Shown one piece after another: positions 1 to 8,701 of a stretch of DNA of 64,000 bases. Under the pieces are notes generated by a model, which did not search any database, was not told the origin of the DNA, and saw only the letters and a program-made list of their open reading frames with translations. How positions within the stretch are numbered: the first letter of the stretch is position 1; the number at the start of each line of letters is the position of its first letter. The position numbers were made by a program, and so were the translations under genes. Origin of the DNA: Leptomonas pyrrhocoris (taxonomy: Eukaryota > Euglenozoa > Kinetoplastea > Trypanosomatida > Trypanosomatidae); contig NW_015438362.1 of NCBI RefSeq assembly GCF_001293395.1, positions 62,001-126,000 of the forward strand, in the 5' to 3' direction.

Positions 1-664
1 CGTTGGTAGCGCAAGATTTTTGTGGGTGTGTTCGAGTACGTGGAAAGAAAAACCCGGAACCGCAGAGAAAGGGGAAAGAATTGCGGAAAGAAACTATATT
101 GGAAGCGCACCGCAAAGGAACGATAGTTGAAAGTGTTTGCTGACAAGGGTGCTTCTAAACTGCGTGAAGAGTCGCACGAGAGAAGGTTTGCTTGACAAAT
201 GTGCCTTCGATCGAGTGACATGCACACACACACACACACACATGAACAAAAAAGGATTCCTTCCCATCGTGGTGTGAAACAGTACAGGGGCTGATAGAAC
301 GATCCGCGTAGAAGACCACGCTCTGTATCGCAAAGAAAAGCAAGCGACACTAAACAATTTTTTCTGTGACTGCTGTCATTTTGTTTGCGATAAATGAGTA
401 ATGAATGCTAAGAGTGAAGTGAAGGAATGGAGATAAGCAACAAACACAACTACACACAATTGTGTGTTACGGACGTGAGCAACAATGATAGGAGCACATT
501 TGCTAAAAGCGCCCTCAGCGTAACATGGATTCTCATCCACGTAGAACAAAAACGCGCTGCAGCGAGTTCCTGCAACGGAGAATTCATAACAGACATTACA
601 GAAACTATCATGACGACCGTTTTACTGTGAATGACACCCTTGAGTAAAGGAAGACCCATGCCGG
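1..664. other. Spacer downstream of the first mitochondrial protein gene
   Basis: This is presumed 3' untranslated sequence of the gene ending at 665, plus spacer running off the window edge. It holds a perfect (CA)10 microsatellite at 223-242. I see no convincing gene: the short open frames on both strands lack coding-like composition. Confidence 0.6.
223..242. repeat. (CA)10 microsatellite
   Basis: A perfect CA dinucleotide run of ten units, read directly from the sequence, in the spacer downstream of the first gene. Confidence 0.95.
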
Positions 665-3600
665 CTACCGCTGCGCAAACATGTCCTTTGTGCTCGGGTT
701 GGCTTGAGAGCCAATCGGCTCATCCTCTGCAGCGCCCTGTTGGTCCTGCAGTTGTGCCGCCTGCTGTGGATTCAACGTCGCTCCATTTGCGCGGAGTTCC
801 TGCTGCCGTTTTCGGAGGTCGGCGTAGTCCTTCGCAGCCATCTGAGTCCGAAGCAGCGGGTTGCGCGCCACTTTCTCGTGCCTTACGGTTTCCTTGTAAA
901 GTAGAGCAGTTCCATAGGTGTACGCCTGCTGCGACGGATTCTCGAGGTGCGCCTCTAGAGCGTTGATGGTGCGGTCGAGCTCCCTGCGGTCAATAATATG
1001 CGCCATCTTTTCCCGCACCTTCGTTAGCTCCTTCAGCAGCACCGCCTTCTGCTCCGCGTCACCGGAGAGCAGAATTTGGCACATGCGGCGCAGGGCGTCG
1101 TTGATGAGGCGGTGCCCACGCACCCGCGATGCCAACGCGCACTGTGTGTAGATGTACAAGTATGCGGGCTCGTACATGTCCCACATCCGCTGCACCTCAT
1201 CGCGGTTCTGCGGGTAGACGCGAAAAGCGAAGTACAGGTGAGTCCAAAACAGGAACGGATCCGATCCTTCGTGCTCGTTTGCACGCCATCGCAGGATCTT
1301 GCGGCGAAAAACCACCTCGGCGACCTCGTTCACCGTGTTGAAGTAGGGCACCAGCTCTGGCAGCACCGCCCCGCCGCGTGCACGCTGCTCCATGTTCTTC
1401 AAGAGAAGCTCGTTCGGTGGCTTCCACCCCAAACGACGGTTCACCTCCTTGGTGATCACTTCACCGTACGCAGCCAGATTGGCATGCACCACGGCGAGAC
1501 GATACGGCAGCTCGCTGAACGGCTCGATCCAGTGGCGCGGCTCGCCCTCCTCGAATAGCTTATTTACCACCGTCTCCACATCTTGGAGGTGGCGCTCCGC
1601 GTGTTTGCTTGGCTCGTAAACGCGGAGCATGTACTTGGCCTCGGTGAGCAGCGGGGCTTTCCACGACGCGGGGAGGCGCTCATGCGCGGTGCGCACGGCC
1701 AGGTGGTACAAGTTCAGACACTTTTCCCTGTACGACCGGCCTGTTTGGAATCGTCCCTGGCGATGCATGAACTCGGAGTGCTCCCAGTACAGGTCGCCCA
1801 TATAGCGCAGCCACAGGTGCTCCGCCGTCTCTTGGGTAAGTGGCGCCCCTTCGAGGAAAACACGCGCGCGCTCCGGAAAGGGGTGGATGGAGGGGTGCGT
1901 CTTTTTGTTCACGTTCTCCAAGCAGCGGTCGGAGATGTCCGTGGCGAGTGTGAGGCGGCCGCGACGCTCGTTGAACCACATGTACTCCGTCTCGTCTGTC
2001 ATTGGGTACCAGCGTTTGGTTGTGCCGGAGTGCCAGAGCGCTTCCGCCTTGTCCAAGTGCCCGCTGACTTCTGCAAAGACGGCGCTCTCGCCATCAAGGA
2101 ACTCCTTCTCTTCGTACTCGTACGGCGGTTCAGCGTCGGGAACAGGGATCTGCACGATGTCTTTACCTGCCTTGCCGTAGTTGGCAAAAAGCTCGATCGA
2201 GTCCTCGAAGAGCTCCTCTGCCCGCGAGCGGAAGCGGGTGTCAGCGAAGTCGATGTACATGCGCTGAAGATGCTTGCCGGCGTAGAAGGACAAGGCGCCG
2301 CGGCACCACTGGTAGAACGCTTCCACCGCGGCGTCGTGCGCCGAATCGCGGATGCCCTCGACTCGAGCAGGGCACTTCACGCGGGCTTCATTCAGGTGGC
2401 GGAACAGAAACTCCTTGTGCGTCTCCAGCTGCTCCAGGCTCTGGAAGTCCGTGATGATGAATTCGCCCAGCTCGTTTTTGATCCATTTCATAAAAGGCTT
2501 GGAGAGCGGCTCATACTTGCGGTCACGCACCATCACGGAGTAACGCTGGACAGGGTTCTTGCGGATTGTATCCAGCTCCAGGGAAGTCATTTCCTGCACA
2601 AAGTTCATAAAATTCCGGCCCAGCAGCTTACTCTTTGCGGAGGCGCGGCGGAGAATCTCGTCTGCTTCCGCCTTCACCGTGTTCGCCTCCGTTGTCCGAT
2701 TTCCTTTGAATTTGTAAAAATCCGCGAGGAAGTGCTTTGTGTGCGCCTCGAATATCAGGCGGAAAACCTCCACCTGCTCCTCAGGGACCTCCGGGTGGTC
2801 GCCGACGGCGCCGGTGCGGAATCTCTCCATTGTGTCGAAAAGCATCTTCTCGCACTTGTCCTCGCTCGTCACCTGCGTCAGGTTGCCAAACTCCGTAAGT
2901 GCCTGCTGGAAAGCCTCGCGGTAGGCGCGCCACGTCTTTTCAAGGTCTGCCTTGTTGAAGTCCACCGCGTCCGTGGCCTCCACACCACGATACGGGTCGA
3001 CAATCGAGTCCGTTTCCCAGGGGAGGGTAGGGAGCAGAACGTCACTGTCGTACGTCAACTTCGACTTTCGAAGTCGCTCCTGGCGCTCCAACCGCAGACG
3101 CTCGGACTTCTTGAGAGGCTTTCCATTCTTGTCGACGTACTTGTGTGCGTTTACCTCCTCTTCCTGGGCTTTTGCGGCAGACTCGATAGAGCCGTCTTTT
3201 GCTACCTCACGAAAGAGCGGGAGCGGCTTGTAACCCGTAACCAGCTCCGGCAGCGACCTCAGCTTGTGCATCTTGATCTCGTCAAAAGCAGACGCGCCGG
3301 ACGGTGCATTGTCTAGCGTGACGCGCTCACTGTCATGCAGCGGCGGCGGCACGTAGTACTCCTTCTCCGGCTGCTTCTTTTCTAGAGGGTCGTGCACCAT
3401 GTCGTACTCGCGAATGAGCGGCTCCGTCTCGACAAGAGTTTCGCGGTACCACTTCGGCATTTCATTAAGCTCCTTGTTCTGTGGGACACGGTAAAGCTCG
3501 TTTGGCACGTCTGGCTCCACATTCGGTGGGCGTTCAGTAACGTGAATAAAGCCTTCCTCGAACGGCTTCTTTGCCCCCATCACCGTCGCCGCCGCTGCTT

Positions 3601-5002
3601 CCTGGTTCGCCACGGCCGCAAAACTGTTTTTTGCAGCGACCTGTGCCTCCGCGGTGGGGTTCGCCAGAAGAGATTTCTCAATCTGCGCCACCGTCTTCTC
3701 AGCGTCCGTCAGGAGCCGGGAAACGTCTCCGCCCTCCAGTGTTTTGCGCTCGGCTTCCAACTGCTTCACCTTCTGTATGTTTGCCTCCACTTGCGTGCGA
3801 AGGATAGGGCGGTCACCGTACTGCTTGGATGTGTTATGATGCGCTTTCATGAGCGCAACCACAGGATCGTGGCCTGCTTGCCGCGACGCCTCCGCCCCTT
3901 GCTCAAGCATTTCGTACTGGATGTTGGCCTGCGTGGCGATTGCCGCGCCTTGTTCAACGGTGATGCCACTCGCTAGAGGTTCCATGTCCGCTTTGGGAAA
4001 ACCGGAAATAGGGTCAATTTTGGACGGATCCAGCTCCCTCTTGCCAGCCGAAAGCGCCTGTCCTGCGCCGTATGCTTGCAGTTTCATCTTTGTCTTGGCC
4101 ACCTCGAGGGGATCTGCGGTGCCGGAGAGCGCCTGATACGTCTGCTCTGGATCAAGGTCCACCACGCCGGAGATGATTCCGTGGTACACGTCACCCATCT
4201 CGGACTGCCGCTGCTCCTCTTCTTCCATTAACGTGCGATCCGTCTGCAGGCTTTGATGCACCGCCTTGCGCTCCTCCCCTTCGATGAGCCACATCCGATC
4301 TTTGTAGCGCGTATCCGCGAGGTGCTTCCACGACGAGTCCGACCAACGCTGATCAGTCGGCAGAACGCGCCGGCGGCCGTTCTCGTCGTAGTGGTCCAGG
4401 TAATCTGTGTACCCTTGCGGCCAGATCATGCGATCCTTTTGGATCTTGAAGGAGCGATCTTTCCAATGCAGGTACCACTCTTGCTCCCGCTCAATCGGGT
4501 CTTGAATGTACAAGTCGAAGCGATCGCGAATGTCCTGAACTACTTCCTCCGAAGTGGGGATAAGTGACTTTCGCCACCGCACCTCCCACGGTAGGCCATC
4601 CACGTCCTGCTGCTCTTCCAACATATCGCGCCTCGTTTGCTGAGAACTCTTTGTGAGACGCTCTCCGGGGCCGTACTCGCCGAACCTTTCACGCATGTCT
4701 CGCTCCTTGTCAATGTCGCTGCGGCGCCGGGCCTCGTTTGACATGTGCGGTAGTTTCACGTGTTCAAGGTTGTTTAAGCCAAACTGGATGTGTGGCGTAA
4801 GATCCGGCGACTCTATCACCGACATTTGTGATCCTGTGTTAGGGTCAGCGTTCGGCTGCCCCCGCTGGCGGTCGCGGGAACTGCCGAGCGAGTTCTGCGT
4901 TTGATGGCGTTGCGCATTCCATTGCGCTACAGTCACACCGCATTCCCTAAACGAGGTTGACAAACATCGCGCTGACCTCCCAAAACGCCCTGTTCGCATC
5001 AT
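665..5002 (-). CDS. Large probable mitochondrial protein, candidate mitoribosome component or assembly factor
   Basis: About 1,445 residues. I place the start at the tandem ATGs at 5002/4999 because the next residues (MMRTGRFGRSARCLSTS) are a typical mitochondrial presequence: Arg/Ser-rich with no acidic residue. The predicted spliced-leader acceptor AG at 5115-5114 leaves a leader of about 110 nt with no other ATG. The open frame continues upstream to 5269, but only by beginning at a TTG. The body is hydrophilic, rich in Trp/Tyr/Arg in its first third, Ala/Glu-rich and probably helical in the middle, and helical to the end. I see no catalytic motif or membrane span. The size, presequence and composition recall the very large kinetoplastid-specific mitoribosomal small-subunit proteins such as mS48. 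That assignment is inference and not secure. Confidence 0.7.
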   Translation of the reverse strand: MMRTGRFGRSARCLSTSFRECGVTVAQWNAQRHQTQNSLGSSRDRQRGQPNADPNTGSQMSVIESPDLTPHIQFGLNNLEHVKLPHMSNEARRRSDIDKERDMRERFGEYGPGERLTKSSQQTRRDMLEEQQDVDGLPWEVRWRKSLIPTSEEVVQDIRDRFDLYIQDPIEREQEWYLHWKDRSFKIQKDRMIWPQGYTDYLDHYDENGRRRVLPTDQRWSDSSWKHLADTRYKDRMWLIEGEERKAVHQSLQTDRTLMEEEEQRQSEMGDVYHGIISGVVDLDPEQTYQALSGTADPLEVAKTKMKLQAYGAGQALSAGKRELDPSKIDPISGFPKADMEPLASGITVEQGAAIATQANIQYEMLEQGAEASRQAGHDPVVALMKAHHNTSKQYGDRPILRTQVEANIQKVKQLEAERKTLEGGDVSRLLTDAEKTVAQIEKSLLANPTAEAQVAAKNSFAAVANQEAAAATVMGAKKPFEEGFIHVTERPPNVEPDVPNELYRVPQNKELNEMPKWYRETLVETEPLIREYDMVHDPLEKKQPEKEYYVPPPLHDSERVTLDNAPSGASAFDEIKMHKLRSLPELVTGYKPLPLFREVAKDGSIESAAKAQEEEVNAHKYVDKNGKPLKKSERLRLERQERLRKSKLTYDSDVLLPTLPWETDSIVDPYRGVEATDAVDFNKADLEKTWRAYREAFQQALTEFGNLTQVTSEDKCEKMLFDTMERFRTGAVGDHPEVPEEQVEVFRLIFEAHTKHFLADFYKFKGNRTTEANTVKAEADEILRRASAKSKLLGRNFMNFVQEMTSLELDTIRKNPVQRYSVMVRDRKYEPLSKPFMKWIKNELGEFIITDFQSLEQLETHKEFLFRHLNEARVKCPARVEGIRDSAHDAAVEAFYQWCRGALSFYAGKHLQRMYIDFADTRFRSRAEELFEDSIELFANYGKAGKDIVQIPVPDAEPPYEYEEKEFLDGESAVFAEVSGHLDKAEALWHSGTTKRWYPMTDETEYMWFNERRGRLTLATDISDRCLENVNKKTHPSIHPFPERARVFLEGAPLTQETAEHLWLRYMGDLYWEHSEFMHRQGRFQTGRSYREKCLNLYHLAVRTAHERLPASWKAPLLTEAKYMLRVYEPSKHAERHLQDVETVVNKLFEEGEPRHWIEPFSELPYRLAVVHANLAAYGEVITKEVNRRLGWKPPNELLLKNMEQRARGGAVLPELVPYFNTVNEVAEVVFRRKILRWRANEHEGSDPFLFWTHLYFAFRVYPQNRDEVQRMWDMYEPAYLYIYTQCALASRVRGHRLINDALRRMCQILLSGDAEQKAVLLKELTKVREKMAHIIDRRELDRTINALEAHLENPSQQAYTYGTALLYKETVRHEKVARNPLLRTQMAAKDYADLRKRQQELRANGATLNPQQAAQLQDQQGAAEDEPIGSQANPSTKDMFAQR

Positions 5003-5113
5003 TTTTTTATTTTGCGCGTTACACAATCTCACGAAGCGTTGCAGACGGGAGCAAAAAGAGAGGCTCCGCAGGACTATTCGACTTAAGTCTACTAAGTTTC
5101 TTTGGCACGCAGA

Positions 5114-5185
5114 CTCCAGAAAAAGAGAGAAGCGAGAAGGAGGGAGTGCAAGTAAGAGAAGTGAATGTAGGTGGCAAGAAGACCT
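5114..5185 (-). promoter_or_regulatory. Predicted polypyrimidine tract and spliced-leader acceptor
   Basis: On the minus strand this is a C/T-rich stretch with no AG dinucleotide from 5183 down to 5116, ending in the AG at 5115-5114. The next ATG is the chosen start at 5002. This is the pattern expected of a kinetoplastid trans-splice site, and it decides the start of the large mitochondrial protein. Confidence 0.55.
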
Positions 5186-6269
5186 GGCTTTGCCTGTTTG
5201 GCTTCGGGAGCTAGAACCCTTACCTGTGGAGCAATTCGCGGTCTTTTCTTTCATTATGAAGCTGCTCAAGTGGTGAGAACACCTTTATACTCTTGTAACG
5301 GAATGTGTCCACCTGGAAAAGAGGAAATGTATTTTCAGAAAGGCACTAAACAGCCCCAACCTTTTTGTCGCTCGGCGGAGCAATGTCAAACGTCCGAATT
5401 TTCCACAATGTGGTTTCGCGAGAAACTCTGCGGAAAGAGCCTGTTGCTTTTTAGAGGAGTCTCTTTCAGTTCTTTTTTTTTTAAACGATTTCGTCTACAC
5501 AACTGTAAATAGAGAAACACAATAAAAACATAGAAAGCTCAGTTACCGTTTTGCACCCTTTTCTTGCTTAGCTTTTCCAGCGGAATTTGCCGCGGTGTTG
5601 TTCTCACAATCGCGCATCCAAGCTTTCGAGACGAAGAAAAAAGTAAAAACAAACTACGACAATGAACGCAGAGAGCGCATTCCAACTTACGATTGGTGTT
5701 TGTGTATCGGCACCAATTGACAACCTTCACCTATAAAACCCCTCCGCTCTTTTCTTCCCTTCATTTTCAGCCTCTAACTGCGTTTTACAGTCGACGTTAA
5801 ATTCCTTTGAATCTTCTGCAGGGAGGTAAACAGACCATTTTGGTTGGTTCTAGCAACAACAAAAAAGAGCGAAAACGTACGTCAAGGAGAGAAAACGAGA
5901 CCTTTTTAAAATACAAGAAGAGTGGTAAAGAACAAAGGAAACGGTTCAAAAGAGTCGAAAAAGCAATAACGGGAAAAGATAAAAAGGCCACGCTTCGGCA
6001 GTGCTGGTGAGTGCGCATGTCGAAATGGTTGAAAATGGGGGAGGAAACAAAGCAACGCAAAATGTGTGAGAAGAAAAGAAACCAAAGTTCTTTACAGGTG
6101 AAAACGAGAGCACAAGGTAAGGATCTTCTCCAAATTACGAAAAGCCGTTTCGGTTCTGTGATAAAAATGTGAGTGCCAGATCTGGCACGAAAATGAATAG
6201 GGGATGACCTCCAGAGTAACTTCTAGAGCGTCACGTAGCAATAAGAAATTGGTGTGGTAAGCCTCTGAC
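5186..6269. other. Spacer between protease gene and large mitochondrial protein gene
   Basis: AT-rich spacer holding the presumed 3' untranslated region of the protease gene. Purine-rich plus-strand stretches (for example 5860-5990) correspond to minus-strand pyrimidine tracts. I see no convincing gene. Confidence 0.5.
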
Positions 6270-8246
6270 TCATGAGATGGGTACCGTTCGGTGACCATCC
6301 TTCGTATCGATGTTTCCGCCACGCGACGGAAAGCTAAGCTTATTGTCGCTGGCAGCAGAGAAGCGCGGCGGGCGCTCTGGAAGGGTTTCACCGTGCAGAA
6401 TTTTTTCGAGATCGTTGCCAGTGAGCGTTTCGTACTTCAGCAGATTTTCCGCAATCTTCTCCAACTCAGGTCGGTGTTTGAGGAGCATTTCCTTGGTCTC
6501 AACGTAGGCCTGTTCGACAAGGCGGTGGACCTCCTTTTCGATCTTGAGTTTGGTCTCGTCGGACATGTACGCGCCCTCAGCGGAATCGGCCGTGCCGTAG
6601 TCCACAAATCCCAAGGTGTCGCTGAAGCCAAACTGACGGACCATGTGGCGTGCCATGTTCGTCGCCTGCTGGAAGTCAGACCCGGCACCGGTGGTGATGT
6701 CCTCGGGGCCGAGGAGCAGCTCCTCGCCAACGCGGCCAGCTAAGCACACCTTTAGGCGAGCCAGACACTGGCGCTTGCTCTGGCTGTACTTGTCCTTCTC
6801 CGGTTGCTGCTGCACGAGTCCCATGATTCCATTTCCGCGAGGAACGATTGTGGCCTTGTGAACCGGATCCGCCCCGTCGTCCTTGAGCAAGATCGCGCTG
6901 AGCGCGTGCCCGCCTTCGTGAAACGCGGTTACCCGGCGCTCCTCCTCTGGAATAATCTTCTTGCTCTCGGCACCCATCATGACGCGATCCTTCGCGTACT
7001 CGATCTCTTCCGACGTCACCTTCAGCTTGTTGAGCACCGCCGCACGAATGGCAGCGAGGTTAACCAAGTTACTGAGCTCAGCGCCTGTAAAGCCGGTAGT
7101 GCCACGCGCGATATCCATCGCGTTCACAGTGTTGTCTGCCTTAATCTTGTCGAGATAGATCTGCAGGACCTCAGCGCGTCCCTTCATATCGGGTGGATCA
7201 ACGGTGATGGTGGTATCCAAACGTCCCGGGCGCATGAGGGCCTTGTCCAGAGATTCAGGGGTGTTGGTCGCGGCCAGCACAATCACTGTCTCGTCCGAGT
7301 CGAAGCCGTCCATTTCTGCCAGAAGCTGGTTCAGCGTCATACGTGACGTTCCCTGGTCGGTGCGCGAGCGTCGTCCGCCCAGTGCATCGATTTCGTCGAT
7401 GAAAATGAGAGCGGGTGAGTTTGCCTTTGCCGCGGCAAACAGATCACGCACTCGACGCGCACCGACACCAACAAACATTTCATCGAACTCACTGCCAGTA
7501 GCGTAGAAAAAGCTCACTCCAGCTTCCTTGGCGATGGCTTTGGCAAGCATCGTCTTTCCACATCCTGGCGGACCGGCAAGCAACGCTCCCTTCGGCAGTC
7601 GTCCGCCCAAATTGTGAAACTTCTCGGGGTCCTTCAGAAACTCCACGATCTCTTCTAGCTCCTTCTTGGCCTCATCGCAGCCGCGGATGCTGTCAAACGT
7701 CACTTCCAAGTTGTTGAGATCAACCGGCTTCACCTCCGCGACCCCAAACATGCCGGAAAGCCCTCCCCGCGAAAAGCCCGTCTTGGCCGCAGGTGCGCCT
7801 TCCTGAAAACGGCCGCTGAATTCATCGATGAGGCTAAGGAAGCAGCTCACTCCAATTCCTAAAAGCAGAAACATCCAAAAACGGGTGGCCCACGATGCCT
7901 TCTGCGGAGCAGACACCACGACCACAGGTCGCTCCTTGGTTCCTAAATCGCCGAGGAAGGGCGTTTCCGGTTGTCCGTATGGCATGCCGCCGCCTTGATG
8001 CAGCGGCGGCGGTGGTGCCTGATAGCCTCCGTTGTACGGAGTCCATTGCGGCTGTTGGTAATACGACTGCGGAGGCGGAGGTGGTGGTGGGTACGTCCCG
8101 TTGTTGGTGTAGTAGGAACGTTTCTGCAAGAGCTCTGGGGACAGAACAACCGTAACCTGCCGCTGTGAGAAAAGCCGCGGCTTAAACCTCACAACCGTTG
8201 TGCGCCGGTTGACGGTCAGCTGCACAGCACCCAGATAGCGACGCAT
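6270..8246 (-). CDS. Mitochondrial i-AAA protease, FtsH/Yme1 type (M41 metalloprotease)
   Basis: An ATP-dependent zinc metalloprotease of 658 residues that degrades misfolded or unassembled inner-membrane proteins. The N-terminus is basic and presequence-like, followed by a Pro/Tyr/Gln-rich linker (about 45-100) with a run of seven prolines. A single membrane span at about 122-141 points to the i-AAA (Yme1-like) type; m-AAA subunits have two. The AAA module has Walker A GPPGCGKT (225-232), Walker B IFIDEID (281-287) and a second region of homology ending RPGR (about 339-342). The zinc site is HEGGH (443-447), where most relatives have HEAGH, followed by the conserved TTGAGSD region. The frame opens upstream to 8327, but the ATG at 8246 starts the presequence. 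An out-of-frame ATG at 8310 could lie in the leader. Confidence 0.93.
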   Translation of the reverse strand: MRRYLGAVQLTVNRRTTVVRFKPRLFSQRQVTVVLSPELLQKRSYYTNNGTYPPPPPPPQSYYQQPQWTPYNGGYQAPPPPLHQGGGMPYGQPETPFLGDLGTKERPVVVVSAPQKASWATRFWMFLLLGIGVSCFLSLIDEFSGRFQEGAPAAKTGFSRGGLSGMFGVAEVKPVDLNNLEVTFDSIRGCDEAKKELEEIVEFLKDPEKFHNLGGRLPKGALLAGPPGCGKTMLAKAIAKEAGVSFFYATGSEFDEMFVGVGARRVRDLFAAAKANSPALIFIDEIDALGGRRSRTDQGTSRMTLNQLLAEMDGFDSDETVIVLAATNTPESLDKALMRPGRLDTTITVDPPDMKGRAEVLQIYLDKIKADNTVNAMDIARGTTGFTGAELSNLVNLAAIRAAVLNKLKVTSEEIEYAKDRVMMGAESKKIIPEEERRVTAFHEGGHALSAILLKDDGADPVHKATIVPRGNGIMGLVQQQPEKDKYSQSKRQCLARLKVCLAGRVGEELLLGPEDITTGAGSDFQQATNMARHMVRQFGFSDTLGFVDYGTADSAEGAYMSDETKLKIEKEVHRLVEQAYVETKEMLLKHRPELEKIAENLLKYETLTGNDLEKILHGETLPERPPRFSAASDNKLSFPSRGGNIDTKDGHRTVPIS

Positions 8247-8701
8247 AGTGAAGCGCAATATACTAGTTCTTATCGTACGTGAAACAGGAAAAGGGGGTGT
8301 AAAGCAACATACTGATGAAATTTCCACAGAAAAAAAAGAAGAGCACGCGAGCAGGCAAGATCAAAAGGGAAAATATCGGCAGTGAAGAAGAAATATAAAA
8401 CAGCTAATTTATAAGGTCGTTTAAAGAGCTTCGGCCATCGTGTCCACGTGGTTCATTCATTCGTTTCAGTGAATGTGTTGTAGTTATCCACAAAGGTCAA
8501 TGGAAGGAGATGTGTCGCTGCAGCTGAAAATCTGCACAGACGCAAAGAAAGGAAATCAAATAACCCTTTGTCGGCCGTGAGAAAACAAAGCCACCTTGCT
8601 CAACAACACTTCAGCTTTTTTAATTCTTTTTTGATGACGTCAACAACAAAAGGACTGCCAATACTGTTTTAACCCAACCAGACGCAGATGTTTAATTAGT
8701 G
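8247..8701. other. Spacer with predicted trans-splice signal
   Basis: The minus strand is free of AG from 8403 down to 8314 and rich in pyrimidines, ending in AG at 8313-8312. This is a likely spliced-leader acceptor for the protease gene. The rest is AT-rich 3' untranslated sequence of the importin gene, with no gene. Confidence 0.5.

Noticed and set aside
1583-3316. 577-codon plus-strand frame antisense to the mitochondrial protein gene
   Set aside because: Shadow of the GC-biased minus-strand gene; no domains.
8632-8700. TTGATGA string resembling a C box on the plus strand
   Set aside because: No CTGA D box within 100 bases and no terminal stem.
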